NCBI RefSeq assembly: GCF_900162695.1
Contig: NZ_FUIH01000007.1
Span: forward strand, 1,302,001 to 1,366,000
Origin: Virgibacillus siamensis
GTDB taxonomy: Bacteria; Bacillota; Bacilli; Bacillales; Amphibacillaceae
DNA: 64,000 nt
Direction: 5' to 3'
The translations under genes were made by a program, and so were the position numbers. Each line of letters opens with the position of its first letter. Within the stretch, counting starts at the first letter, position 1. The notes beneath the pieces are model-generated. The model worked only from the letters and a program-made list of their open reading frames with translations, made no database searches and was not told the origin of the DNA. Of the stretch, positions 15,867 through 24,451 are shown piece after piece.

Positions 15867-16379
15867 TTATGTTGCTGCATTCCGCAGTGCTTTTTCTTCA
15901 CGGGGAATTCGAACGCGCAGCAGCATTATGTGAAGAATCGGAAAGATAACCGCGGTTACTTGTGCTCCAATCATAAATGGAATGACAAACAGTTCGATTG
16001 CAACAATAATATAATTCGGATGCTTCACATATTTATATGGTCCTTTTCTAATCAGCGCAACGCCGGGCAATATAATTACCTTTGTATTCCAGAACCTGCC
16101 CAGTGACTGGATGCACCAGATTCTGCACATTTGCGTTAAAAGGAATACGGAGAACCAGAAATAACTGAAATTCATGTTGGATGTGCCATCGACAACAACT
16201 TCTGTCATCATGGATAGAAAAAAGAAACAATGCAGCAGGATAAACCATTTGTAATGTTTTTCTCCCTTCTCTACTCCACCTCTCCCCTTCATCCAAATTT
16301 CGTTTTGTTTTGCAATAAACAGTTCAATTATTCGCTGTAATATAACAACCAGTATAAACAGCCATATCCATACACTCAT
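15867..16379 (-). CDS. ypbQ: Isoprenylcysteine carboxyl methyltransferase-like protein YpbQ (BpsB)
   Basis: Membrane methyltransferase of 170 residues with four or five hydrophobic segments and the C-terminal signature RKGPYKYVKHPNYI followed by an E-E pair near RIPREEKAL. In B. subtilis the homologue methylates the alkylpyrones made by the neighbouring type III polyketide synthase. Here too it overlaps bcsA by four bases (ATGA), so the pair is an operon. Confidence 0.9.
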   Translation of the reverse strand: MSVWIWLFILVVILQRIIELFIAKQNEIWMKGRGGVEKGEKHYKWFILLHCFFFLSMMTEVVVDGTSNMNFSYFWFSVFLLTQMCRIWCIQSLGRFWNTKVIILPGVALIRKGPYKYVKHPNYIIVAIELFVIPFMIGAQVTAVIFPILHIMLLRVRIPREEKALRNAAT

Positions 16380-17467
16380 GATTTACCCCATTCCATTAAC
16401 AGTAATTCTGAACTGAAACCAGGCCCCAATGCAGAAATAATACCCAGCTCCTGATCAGGTATACTTTCCCGCATCCACTTGTCCAATACATAAAGAACAG
16501 TCGCGGATGACATATTTCCATGATCACGCAATACCTGATAGGAATGCCTGAATTTCTCGCCTGTAACATCTAATACTTCTTCCATTGCTTTTAGTACCTT
16601 TAGCCCCCCTGGATGTGCTACAAAGGAATATATTGCATCCTGACTGATATTATTTTCAGTTAAAAATGCATCAATATGCATGCTCCAAAAAGATTTAACC
16701 AATGAGGGGATACTTTTTGAAAAAACAACTTCCAAACCATTATTAGTTACATCCCAGCCCATAACATCTTCGCTATTCTTCATCGTCCGGGTGTTTGTCT
16801 GTCGAAGAAATGGTTTTTTGTTTCGATGATAAGACGTATATGGTGAAGTTTCCCCTGTTAATAAAACAGAACTGATTCCATCACCGAAAAGCGCTGTGCC
16901 AATAAGATTGCTTTTCTGCCGATCATCTATTTGAAATGTTAAACTGCAAAGTTCACAGCACACCAGCAGAACGTTTTTATCCGGATGAGCCGACAACCAG
17001 TCAAATGCTCTTGCAAGCCCTATCGCACCACCTGCGCAGCCTAATCCCCATAATGGCATTCGGAACACATCATCCCGGAAAGGACGTTTATTCATTAATG
17101 TGGTATCGATGGAGGGGGTTGAAAGCCCGGTACTCGATACAAAGATTATGAGGTCAATTGCTTCATATGGTATATCTTTTGTTAAAAATGCTTCGTTGGA
17201 TAGACAATCATCCATAGCCTGCAATGAATATGTAACAGCATGTTGACGGTACAAATCATTTTTTTCCTTGAAAGTATGTCTCTTCCCGAACCAATTGGCA
17301 TCTGTCACAAACTGTCTATTTTCAATTTTTGCATGGTCGAATACCGGCAGAAAGCGACGTGCTTCCCTGCCGTCGATTGAGAAAATATCCCTAACAAGCT
17401 CTCTTACTTCATGTTGATTGATATTATATTTGGGGATTCCTTTTCCGACTGAAGAAATATATGCCAT
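16376..17467 (-). CDS. bcsA: Type III polyketide synthase (chalcone/stilbene synthase-like)
   Basis: Condenses long-chain acyl-CoA with malonyl-CoA to alkylpyrones, probably membrane-associated lipids. 363 residues. The catalytic triad is visible: C144 (GLGCAGGAIGLARAF), H285 (FVAHPGG) and N318 (DHGNMSS). Ribosome-binding site AAAAGGTGACG precedes the ATG. Co-transcribed with ypbQ, which supports an alkylpyrone methyl ether product; chain length of the starter cannot be read from sequence. Confidence 0.93.
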   Translation of the reverse strand: MAYISSVGKGIPKYNINQHEVRELVRDIFSIDGREARRFLPVFDHAKIENRQFVTDANWFGKRHTFKEKNDLYRQHAVTYSLQAMDDCLSNEAFLTKDIPYEAIDLIIFVSSTGLSTPSIDTTLMNKRPFRDDVFRMPLWGLGCAGGAIGLARAFDWLSAHPDKNVLLVCCELCSLTFQIDDRQKSNLIGTALFGDGISSVLLTGETSPYTSYHRNKKPFLRQTNTRTMKNSEDVMGWDVTNNGLEVVFSKSIPSLVKSFWSMHIDAFLTENNISQDAIYSFVAHPGGLKVLKAMEEVLDVTGEKFRHSYQVLRDHGNMSSATVLYVLDKWMRESIPDQELGIISALGPGFSSELLLMEWGKS

Positions 17468-17520
17468 GTCGTCACCTTTTTACCATCAGTTTGCGACAAA
17501 TAACTAAAAAAGATACATAA

Positions 17521-17547
17521 AAAAGCAGGGAAATTCCCTGCTTTTTA
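17521..17547 (-). terminator. Intrinsic terminator after ypwA
   Basis: On the minus strand AAAAAGCAGGGAA pairs with TTCCCTGCTTTTT, a near-perfect stem with a run of T. Confidence 0.9.
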
Positions 17548-17550
17548 GTA

Positions 17551-19044
17551 TTAATAAATTGTTGAATATTTGGTTTTTAAATAGTTCAATAAATGATCGG
17601 GATTTAGTTTTTCCTTTGTTACATCTTCTATAATGTCCAGTGGCTTTTTCGTTTTTCCGTACTGGTGAATATGTTTGGACAGCCAATTGCGGATATTTTC
17701 ATATTTACCGTTTCGCACAAGATTGTCAACGTCCATCTCTTTATTCATAGCGTTGTAAAATTGTGCTGCGTACATATAACCAAGTGCATAGGATGGAAAA
17801 TACCCGAAATCGCCTCCCGCCCAGTGAATATCCTGCAGAACGCCTTCACGGTTTGTTGGAGGTATGACACCAAGGTAGTCATCCATTTTTTCATTCCAAA
17901 GCCCAGGCAGATCACTCACATTTATTTCATCGTTTATAAGTGCATTTTCCAGTTCGTACCTTATCATGATATGGAGCGGATACGTCAGTTCATCTGCTTC
18001 GATCCGGATTAATGATGGTTTTACTTCGTTGACAGCTTTATAAAAATCATTCAAGGATACCTTTTGAAACTTATCTGGTGCATATGATTGGAATACATGG
18101 TAATGTCTATCCCAAAAAGCTTTGCTCCTTCCAATAAAGTTCTCCCAGAAAAGCGATTGAGATTCGTGAATTCCCATTGAAGTACCAGTCGCCAAAGGTG
18201 TTCCGGCTAATTTCGGATCAATGTTCTGTTCGTATATGGCATGTCCGCCTTCATGAATGGTTCCGAACACTGCCATCCGAAAATCCTCTTCATCGTATCG
18301 TGTGGTGATTCGTACATCATTCATATTCAAAGCTATTGCGAATGGATGGATCGTTTCATCCAATCTTCCGGATGAAAAATTATATCCCATTTCCTTCAGA
18401 ATATTAATAGTAAAAGCTTCCTGGTCCTTAACTGGAAATTGCCCTTTCAAAACAGATGGATCCGGTTTTGAAGTACTTTCATTAATTTTTTCGAGTAAAT
18501 CCGTCAGCGACTTGCGTACTTTTGGAAAAACGGTATCAAGCGTTTCCGTCGTTACGCCAGGTTCAAAATTATGCAGCAAGGCATCATACCTATTTCTTTG
18601 ATAACCCCAGTATTCCGCGAATTGCTTGTTATAGCCTGCCAGTTTTTCAAGGTATGGCTGAAACAATGCAAAATCGTTTTTCTCACGCGCTTCCTGCCAG
18701 ATTGCTTCTGATTTGGATTGCAGCATAACATAGGCTTTATATTCATCGGTTGGTATTTTCCGGTTTCGCTCGTACGTCTCTTCACATTCTTCAACAGCTT
18801 TTCGAATAAGTGAATCTGTTGTACTTTCCTTTAATTCATCAATGAAGTATTTCATTTTCTCGGAGGTTTCAATTTGGTGTTGCTTTTCCGATAAAAATCC
18901 TACTACTTCTGAACGCTGCTCAACACCATTTTTCGGTATTTTCGTCCGCATATCCCAAAAAGTGAGCATGGTGGCTTCCTGATATGCATTTTGTTCTTTC
19001 AATAACTTAAGAAAATCCTGCTCTGTTTGTTTAAGTGTTGTCAC
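17551..19044 (-). CDS. ypwA: M32 family metallocarboxypeptidase (Taq type)
   Basis: Cytosolic zinc carboxypeptidase removing C-terminal residues from peptides. 497 residues; the zinc motif HEGGH is at 264-268 with the third ligand E294 in HESQSLFWEN, and the family start DFLKLLKEQNAYQEATMLTFWD is recognisable. Translation begins with GTG at 19044, overlapping the ypsC stop (GTGA), so the two are coupled, as the gene order ypsC-ypwA in related bacilli suggests. Confidence 0.93.
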   Translation of the reverse strand: MTTLKQTEQDFLKLLKEQNAYQEATMLTFWDMRTKIPKNGVEQRSEVVGFLSEKQHQIETSEKMKYFIDELKESTTDSLIRKAVEECEETYERNRKIPTDEYKAYVMLQSKSEAIWQEAREKNDFALFQPYLEKLAGYNKQFAEYWGYQRNRYDALLHNFEPGVTTETLDTVFPKVRKSLTDLLEKINESTSKPDPSVLKGQFPVKDQEAFTINILKEMGYNFSSGRLDETIHPFAIALNMNDVRITTRYDEEDFRMAVFGTIHEGGHAIYEQNIDPKLAGTPLATGTSMGIHESQSLFWENFIGRSKAFWDRHYHVFQSYAPDKFQKVSLNDFYKAVNEVKPSLIRIEADELTYPLHIMIRYELENALINDEINVSDLPGLWNEKMDDYLGVIPPTNREGVLQDIHWAGGDFGYFPSYALGYMYAAQFYNAMNKEMDVDNLVRNGKYENIRNWLSKHIHQYGKTKKPLDIIEDVTKEKLNPDHLLNYLKTKYSTIY

Positions 19045-20183
19045 GCATCTCTCCCCTCTTTCCGTCCAAAATATTGGTAATAATTCGTTTGAATAAAGCC
19101 GTTAAATAATTTTCTTTTCTTCGTTGCATTCATGCCATACGCCTTTTCAAATTCTTCGTGTGCTGTCATGATGTATACACTCCATGAAGGATGTTCGCGC
19201 ATAATGATGCCAATATCCCGATAGATGGTCGCAACGGCCTTCTTATCACCAATGCGCTGACCATATGGCGGATTACCAATGAGATAACCGTTTCCCTTTC
19301 GAATAAATAGATCCTTTACCTGCATTTGTTTCCAGGAGATTAGCTCACCGAGTCCTGCTTCCTTTGCATTGTCATTAGAGACCTTTATCATTTTATGATC
19401 AATATCGGATCCGGTTATATCGAGTTTTTGTTCATAATTTGCCAAATCTTCTGCTTCAGCAAATGCTTCATCCCAAACGTTTTGTTTTATAAAATCCCAA
19501 TCTTCCGAATCAAATTCCCGGTTGAATCCCGGAGCAATATTCTGACCGATCAGCGCAGCCTCAATCGGGATTGTGCCGGACCCGCAAAAAGGATCGATTA
19601 ACGGAAGATCAGGTTTCCAATTTGTCAGCAGTATAAGTGCTGCAGCCATTGTTTCTTTTAATGGAGCTTCCCCCTGGCCGACACGGTAACCTCTTTTATG
19701 AAGACCAGTGCCTGATGTATCAAGTGTCAGCAATGCCTCATCTTTATGTATTGCAACTTCTACCTTATACATGGCACCATTTTCAGGCATTTTATCGGCG
19801 ATTCCATACTTTAATTTCAGTCGTTCAGCAATTGCTTTTTTTACGATGGCCTGACAATCCGGAACACTGTATAATGTCGATTTAACGGATTTACCTGATA
19901 CCGGAAACTTTCCCTCCTCGGATATAAATTGTTCCCAAGGCAAAGCTTTTGTCGACTCAAATAATTCATCGAATGTAGCAGTCTTGAATTTCCCGACAAG
20001 TAATTTTACCCGGTCTGCCGTTCGAAGCCATAAGTTACAGCGTGGAATAGCGGATATTGGTGCCTGAAATATTACTTTTCCGTTTTCAACTTCGGCTTCG
20101 TATCCCAATTGTTTGATTTCTTTTGACACAATTGATTCCAAGCCCATTGCAGCTGTTGCAATTAATGTTACATTTTGTACCAT
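19041..20183 (-). CDS. ypsC: THUMP-domain rRNA methyltransferase, YpsC/RlmL type
   Basis: SAM-dependent methyltransferase, related to the N-terminal part of RlmL that methylates a guanine of 23S rRNA. 380 residues: ferredoxin-like and THUMP domain (about 1-160), then a Rossmann domain with DPFCGSGTIPIEAALIG, a SAM-binding DITGSDID stretch and the catalytic NPPYGQRI. The long frame starts at 20270, but the first 29 residues are unlike the family; ATG 20183 follows AAAGGAATT and gives the usual MVQNVTLIATAAMGLE start. It lies downstream of rnpB behind a terminator. Confidence 0.92.
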   Translation of the reverse strand: MVQNVTLIATAAMGLESIVSKEIKQLGYEAEVENGKVIFQAPISAIPRCNLWLRTADRVKLLVGKFKTATFDELFESTKALPWEQFISEEGKFPVSGKSVKSTLYSVPDCQAIVKKAIAERLKLKYGIADKMPENGAMYKVEVAIHKDEALLTLDTSGTGLHKRGYRVGQGEAPLKETMAAALILLTNWKPDLPLIDPFCGSGTIPIEAALIGQNIAPGFNREFDSEDWDFIKQNVWDEAFAEAEDLANYEQKLDITGSDIDHKMIKVSNDNAKEAGLGELISWKQMQVKDLFIRKGNGYLIGNPPYGQRIGDKKAVATIYRDIGIIMREHPSWSVYIMTAHEEFEKAYGMNATKKRKLFNGFIQTNYYQYFGRKEGRDA

Positions 20184-20240
20184 TTCGTTAATTCCTTTCA
20201 CTTTCAAAATTCGATTTGTACTGTATATCATACCGTATTT

Positions 20241-20281
20241 AAAAAAACCTTTCCAATAGCAAGTATGCAATCAGAAAGGTT
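20241..20281 (-). terminator. Intrinsic terminator downstream of rnpB
   Basis: On the minus strand AACCTTTC pairs with GAAAGGTT followed by more T residues (GGTTTTTTTAAA). A second short hairpin (AGGGCA/TGCCCT, about 20312-20329) lies between it and the mature 3' end. Confidence 0.75.
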
Positions 20282-20334
20282 CTGTATCCTCAAATTAAAC
20301 ATATGTAAAGGAGGGCATAACCTTGCCCTGTTCA

Positions 20335-20741
20335 ATGGAAAGACCTGTGAATACCCGGTAAGCCATGTTCTGTACCGTTGTACTTCAATCGGTGGTCAGC
20401 CTTGTACATTGGTCGTAATCATCTATCTACAAGCATTGCCTGTCCCTTTTTCGGTTCAATTCCCTAATCAAGGATGCCCCTACCATTATTTGGGTTGCTC
20501 ACTCGTGGGGTTTACCTCGTTCCACCCGGAAGGTTTCCCAACCGGCTTCGTCACTGTGGCACTTTCAAGTGTACTCGTCCATATCGCATTGAATTAGGAC
20601 TTTTCACTGCCGTTAACCATACGGCTACCCTGACTTATGATTTCGTCAGGCACGAACACTACAGGCATCGCAGCCTGTGCGAGCATGGACTTTCCTCTGC
20701 ATGAAATACATACAGCGATTACGCAGGTACTCATCATTCTC
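20335..20741 (-). ncRNA. rnpB: RNase P RNA, bacillary type B
   Basis: Catalytic RNA that trims the 5' leader of tRNA precursors. On the minus strand it contains the conserved GAGGAAAGTCCATGCTCGCAC, the type-B segments GAAAGTGCCACAGTGACGAAG and GTGGAACGAGGTAAACCCC, and TGTAGATAGATGATTACGACC near the 3' end. The ends are set by P1 pairing (GAGTACCTG near 20730 with CGGGTATTC near 20350) and a TATAAT at 20748-20753, so both limits are good to a few bases only. It lies between gpsB and ypsC as in B. subtilis. Confidence 0.96.
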
Positions 20742-20796
20742 CTTATGATTATAACACAAATATTTCCCGTCAGCATTGGTAAAAACCGTCATCTGC

Positions 20797-21096
20797 TCAC
20801 GAATCTGCATATTTTTTGCCAAAGACCGCCTTTTCCAGGTTTGACAATCGTTTTAACACGTCATAATTCACCTGGTGATTTGGAGTTGTAGATCTTGTTC
20901 TCGATTGATCTGACTGCTTACGTAAACGTTCATTTTCCTGTTTTAATTTTTCAATTTCCTGTTGATATGCTTCATAGTCCTGAATAACAGTATCAAGAAA
21001 TTCATCTACCTCTTCTTGGTGGTAACCGCGTATTGCCGTTTTAAATTCTTTTTCCAAAATGTCTTTTCCGCTTAACTGTATTCGATTTGCATTCAT
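20797..21096 (-). CDS. gpsB: Cell division regulator GpsB
   Basis: Membrane-associated adaptor that shuttles PBP1 between septum and side wall. 99 residues: N-terminal DivIVA-like domain with LSGKDILEKEF and GYHQEEVDEFLD, a coiled coil (about 42-75: repeated Glu/Lys/Leu), and the C-terminal trimerisation segment NYDVLKRLSNLEKAVFG. Its likely client PBP1 is encoded a few kilobases away (ponA). Confidence 0.96.
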   Translation of the reverse strand: MNANRIQLSGKDILEKEFKTAIRGYHQEEVDEFLDTVIQDYEAYQQEIEKLKQENERLRKQSDQSRTRSTTPNHQVNYDVLKRLSNLEKAVFGKKYADS

Positions 21097-21235
21097 ATAG
21101 AGTCACCTCAAAATTTTCATTTTTAACCGATTTTAATTATCAATGTTAAGTGTATTTTCTATGATTCTAAATATGCATGTACCTATTCTTCTACATAGTA
21201 TAACATTAACTGATAAACTTGTCTTTTTAGGCATA

Positions 21236-21262
21236 AAAAAGAAGCCGAAAAACGGCTTCGTT
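21236..21262 (-). terminator. Intrinsic terminator after cdd
   Basis: On the minus strand GAAGCCG pairs with CGGCTTC around TTTTT, followed by six T residues. Confidence 0.85.
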
Positions 21263-21275
21263 CATGTGTAACGCT

Positions 21276-21677
21276 TTATAGTCCTGTTAAATCATCCTGC
21301 TGAAAGGAAAATGGAAGTAATTCTTCCATCGTAATCGTTTTTACATCGTTATCCAAATTTGTTAAATGGATCGCTGTATCGGAATGGAAAAATTCGCTCA
21401 TTACCTGCCTGCAGGATCCGCACGGCGGCACGGGCCTTTTTGTGTCTGCAGCAACCGCCATCTCACTAAAATCACGCTCACCGTCAGAAATCGCTTTAAA
21501 TATTGCCACTCTTTCCGCACAACAACTTACAGGATATGCAGCATTTTCGATATTGCATCCGGTGTAAATTTTTCCTGACGTTGTCTTTAGCGCTGCACCT
21601 ACAGGAAATTTCGAATACGGGACATAAGCTTTTTCTCGTATTTCGACAGCTGTACTGATTAAATCACGTTTATTCAT
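21276..21677 (-). CDS. cdd: Cytidine deaminase
   Basis: Zinc enzyme converting cytidine and deoxycytidine to uridines in pyrimidine salvage. 133 residues; C53-A-E55 provides the first zinc ligand and catalytic glutamate, PCGSC (C86, C89) the other two ligands, and GCNIENAAY the substrate site. It stands in the place where B. subtilis has ypsA next to gpsB, so local rearrangement is likely. Confidence 0.95.
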   Translation of the reverse strand: MNKRDLISTAVEIREKAYVPYSKFPVGAALKTTSGKIYTGCNIENAAYPVSCCAERVAIFKAISDGERDFSEMAVAADTKRPVPPCGSCRQVMSEFFHSDTAIHLTNLDNDVKTITMEELLPFSFQQDDLTGL

Positions 21678-21741
21678 ACTGCACCCCTTTCACATCATTG
21701 GAAAATAATTATAAAAAATCTAATCATCCTTGTAAAGCATT

Positions 21742-22098
21742 CTATCTTTCATTTAACTCATTGATAAGCTGATCGAATATGAAGTTTACCGAATGGTTAA
21801 GCTCCATATACCGTTTTCGCTTCACATCGATGTAAAAACTGTGCATCAGTAAAAGGCCCATATTTTCTCTTGTAGATGTAACCTGGTGCGGATGGAGTGA
21901 TACCTTCTTCTCTTTAACCAGCACAAGTGTTTCTTCCTCCCACTCATCCAGCATGATATATATTGGTTCGGTGTATGTTTTTACGTTTAAAAAGAAATCC
22001 TTGTCTTTTCGATTTTCCGGAGGGCTGTTTTTTTCGTATTTTGTTTTTAGGTTCTGTAAATATTGTTTCAGCTGCTCTGTTTTTGTTTTTACATCCAT
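21742..22098 (-). CDS. yppE: YppE family protein (DUF1798)
   Basis: A 118-residue soluble helical protein of unknown function. It matches B. subtilis YppE in size, helical composition and position next to sspM and yppC. Segments TYTEPIYIMLDEWEEETL and LLLMHSFYIDVKRKRYMEL look like conserved core helices. Ribosome-binding site AAAGGCAGG is 9-10 bases before the ATG. Confidence 0.8.
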   Translation of the reverse strand: MDVKTKTEQLKQYLQNLKTKYEKNSPPENRKDKDFFLNVKTYTEPIYIMLDEWEEETLVLVKEKKVSLHPHQVTSTRENMGLLLMHSFYIDVKRKRYMELNHSVNFIFDQLINELNER

Positions 22099-22172
22099 TA
22101 TTGCATCCTGCCTTTTTTAACGATGTCATGGTACACATACATTTTACCATCAGAACATGAAATAATCAGCAG

Positions 22173-22412
22173 TTACGATAATTTTTTTCGAACTTTAAAG
22201 TTTGGTGCGGAAAATTTTATCTCCGGTTTCAGTTTTGAAAGTTTTTTGATTGATGACTTGGTCCGGTTTATTTGTTGTTGCTGGACATGGAACTGTTGCA
22301 AAATAGTGTCATCCACCCGTAACGTATACTTTTGTTCCATCAGACGAATCTGTTCCGATAACTCCGAAATTGTATCCGCAAACTTCTCCTTTTCCAAGTT
22401 TTCAACAGCCAT
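22173..22412 (-). CDS. Small hypothetical coiled-coil protein
   Basis: 79 residues, not recognised by name. The first half (NLEKEKFADTISELSEQIRL…) is predicted helical and coiled-coil-like, the second half strongly basic (RTKSSIKKLSKLK…). The ATG at 22412 is preferred over 22427 because GAGGGTGA lies at proper distance. It sits between yppE and sspM, where B. subtilis has yppD/yppF, but I cannot equate it with either. Confidence 0.6.
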   Translation of the reverse strand: MAVENLEKEKFADTISELSEQIRLMEQKYTLRVDDTILQQFHVQQQQINRTKSSIKKLSKLKPEIKFSAPNFKVRKKLS

Positions 22413-22566
22413 ACGATTCACCCTCACTTTTTAATTGGTTATACAAGTAATTCGTGATGAACTTGCTTTCCCCTTCCTGTTCGACAAAACTAGAAGAAAT
22501 GAAACAAAACAAGTGTAAATTCAAGAACAATTAGACAAACTATTCACAGAAGGAGGTGCATGTGGC

Positions 22567-22671
22567 ATGGAGAAAAAACAATCCGATCAACGTAAGGAAC
22601 GTAAACCAAACCGAAAACCGGAAGATACCGGAAATAAAAAATTGGATGGCCCTAACCGTCCATCAACATGA
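22567..22671 (+). CDS. sspM: Small acid-soluble spore protein SspM
   Basis: A 34-residue basic, polar protein ending NKKLDGPNRPST. This C-terminus is nearly identical to that of B. subtilis SspM (KKLGGPNRPST, from memory), a minor spore-core protein made in the forespore under sigmaG. AGAAGGAGGTG is placed eight bases before the ATG. It is too short for usual ORF calling and lies in the expected yppE-yppC neighbourhood. Confidence 0.87.
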   Translation: MEKKQSDQRKERKPNRKPEDTGNKKLDGPNRPST

Positions 22672-22681
22672 TTGCAACCTG

Positions 22682-22727
22682 AACCTGGCCACATGATATA
22701 AGCCAGGTCCGCTATAATATTTTTTTC
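22682..22727 (+). terminator. Weak terminator after sspM
   Basis: ACCTGGC and GCCAGGT form a 7-bp stem with a 12-base loop; the T-run (ATTTTTTTC) begins about 11 bases later, so activity is uncertain. Confidence 0.4.
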
Positions 22728-23680
22728 ATATAGTAGTATGCAGTAAGTATCTTCCTTCTCCTGTAGAAAGAAGTACTGACATCCTGATTAAATTCAGCAG
22801 ACACTTTTTTCAGCCATTTTTTCTTGATGCCCCCTTGTTTATACCAATCTTTTCGAATTATATCCTGATGTGAAATTACCGGATATACCATACGTAACAT
22901 GGGGGCTCTTTTTGTTGGAACAGCAAAATACTTCTCGTAATCACCTCGTGAACCGGTATGTTCATTGGTTGAAACAAACGTATAAATGGATGGATATACA
23001 GAAGGATGAAAAATAATAGAGGCAATCTTTTTTCCTAACGTAATTCTATTGGATACTTTTGTAAAATCATGTACATTCACACCATATAACTCATTAGAAG
23101 TTGTCGGCAGTATAATGGCATTTAACAATAAAATATCCTGAAGCAGGTACGGCAGACGCAAAAATACATGATGCTCGAAATAGGACTGATGAACAACCGG
23201 CTGCTGGATAACATTCTGTTCATTGATAATCAGTGCCAGCATGAGCCGCTCCCTGTCACCGAATTTCCAAAATGTCTGCCATTCCTTTATCATGTATTTG
23301 GAGACATGAAAATCAGGCAACAAATGGAATAGCGGTCTATTTTGTTGTATGGAGAGCTGATAAACCAGAAGCTGCGGGTAAGCATCCGAAAAGATAAGCC
23401 AGTTAGCCCGCTCGTATGTCATAAATAATTGGTTCCGCTCCTTCTTTCCCAGTATATCAAGAAATGCCGGCAGCATTAGATCTGTCATATTCCAACCGGC
23501 ATTTCTTGAAACCAAACTTGCAACTAGGGCCCATTTTATTTCCGGAAATCGGGTATAAAAGTTTTGATATGCATTTGTTCGGGAAATGTTATCCGAATTA
23601 TGTTCATTGGTTTTTTTTGTTATATAATGTAGACAGTGATGTTTTTCCGATTTACAATGCATGAACATACCCACTTTCAT
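22712..23680 (-). CDS. yppC: YppC family protein (DUF2515)
   Basis: About 322 residues of unknown function, conserved in bacilli beside recU. The typical region is NISRTNAYQNFYTRFPEIKWALVASLVSRNAGWNMTDL near the N-terminus, with many aromatic and His residues afterwards. The open frame extends to 23926, but that would overlap the divergent recU and its residues there are not protein-like. The true start is one of the ATGs at 23680, 23668 or 23662; none has a strong ribosome-binding site, so 23680 is a best guess. Confidence 0.8.
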   Translation of the reverse strand: MKVGMFMHCKSEKHHCLHYITKKTNEHNSDNISRTNAYQNFYTRFPEIKWALVASLVSRNAGWNMTDLMLPAFLDILGKKERNQLFMTYERANWLIFSDAYPQLLVYQLSIQQNRPLFHLLPDFHVSKYMIKEWQTFWKFGDRERLMLALIINEQNVIQQPVVHQSYFEHHVFLRLPYLLQDILLLNAIILPTTSNELYGVNVHDFTKVSNRITLGKKIASIIFHPSVYPSIYTFVSTNEHTGSRGDYEKYFAVPTKRAPMLRMVYPVISHQDIIRKDWYKQGGIKKKWLKKVSAEFNQDVSTSFYRRRKILTAYYYMKKIL

Positions 23681-23752
23681 TTTTAAATAGATAATGCTTA
23701 TCAACGGTGCCAATATTTGATATGATACTGTAATATGCTGGGGGGAGTAAAA

Positions 23753-24358
23753 ATGAAATACCCGAATGGGACAGGGAAAAACATCAGGAAACAACGGCTT
23801 CATCCTCGGCAAAATCACGGGCACAGCAACCGTGGAATGACGCTGGAGGAAGATATTAATGTAACCAACACTTATTATTTGGCTGCAGGGAAAGCAATTA
23901 TTCATAAAAAGCCTACTCCGGTTCAAATCGTCAAGGTGAATTACCCGAAACGGAGTGCAGCGGTAATTACGGAGGGATATTTCAAGCAGCCGTCAACAAC
24001 CGATTATAATGGAATTTATCGTGGCAGGCATATTGATTTCGAGGCGAAGGAAACGAAGAATAAAACCCGTTTTCCTTTAGCGAATATACATGAACATCAG
24101 ATAAAACATATGAAATTAATTGTGGAACATGGCGGAATTTGTTTTATTATCATACGATTTGCGGTCTTTGATGAAACATACTTAATGCCTGCTGAATTAC
24201 TATTCCCCTATTGGGATGCTAAAAATGACGGCGGAAAAAAATCCATTCCTTATGATCAGATTATACGTGATGGATTCTTGATTCCCTTTCATTATCAAGC
24301 AAGGGTGAATTATTTAGCTGTCATAGATCAGCTTTATTTTGCGGATAAGAAAATGTAA
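23753..24358 (+). CDS. recU: Holliday junction resolvase RecU
   Basis: Dimeric nuclease that cuts four-way junctions during recombination and chromosome segregation. 201 residues; NRGMTLEEDIN, the PSTTDYNGIY segment and IDFEAKET (catalytic Asp, Glu, Lys) are intact. The longest frame starts at 23735, but its first six residues come from the ribosome-binding site (GGGGGGAG), so ATG 23753 is chosen; MKYPNGTGKNIRKQ fits the family. It precedes ponA by 93 bases in the same direction, the classic recU-ponA operon, and diverges from yppC. Confidence 0.96.
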   Translation: MKYPNGTGKNIRKQRLHPRQNHGHSNRGMTLEEDINVTNTYYLAAGKAIIHKKPTPVQIVKVNYPKRSAAVITEGYFKQPSTTDYNGIYRGRHIDFEAKETKNKTRFPLANIHEHQIKHMKLIVEHGGICFIIIRFAVFDETYLMPAELLFPYWDAKNDGGKKSIPYDQIIRDGFLIPFHYQARVNYLAVIDQLYFADKKM

Positions 24359-24451
24359 AACATTATTGCCGCGTATGTGCAACTTGGGCTTTCACCTTGA
24401 AAAGTCCAGTGGATAAGCCTAGTTTTCTAATTGATTGGAGGAAGATGAGTT

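Noticed and set aside
20175..20704. Plus-strand open frames of 140 and 76 codons
   Set aside because: They lie across the RNase P RNA gene on the other strand, whose conserved sequence explains the region.
23681..23926. N-terminal extension of yppC
   Set aside because: It overlaps divergent recU and its start region; the added residues do not resemble the family.
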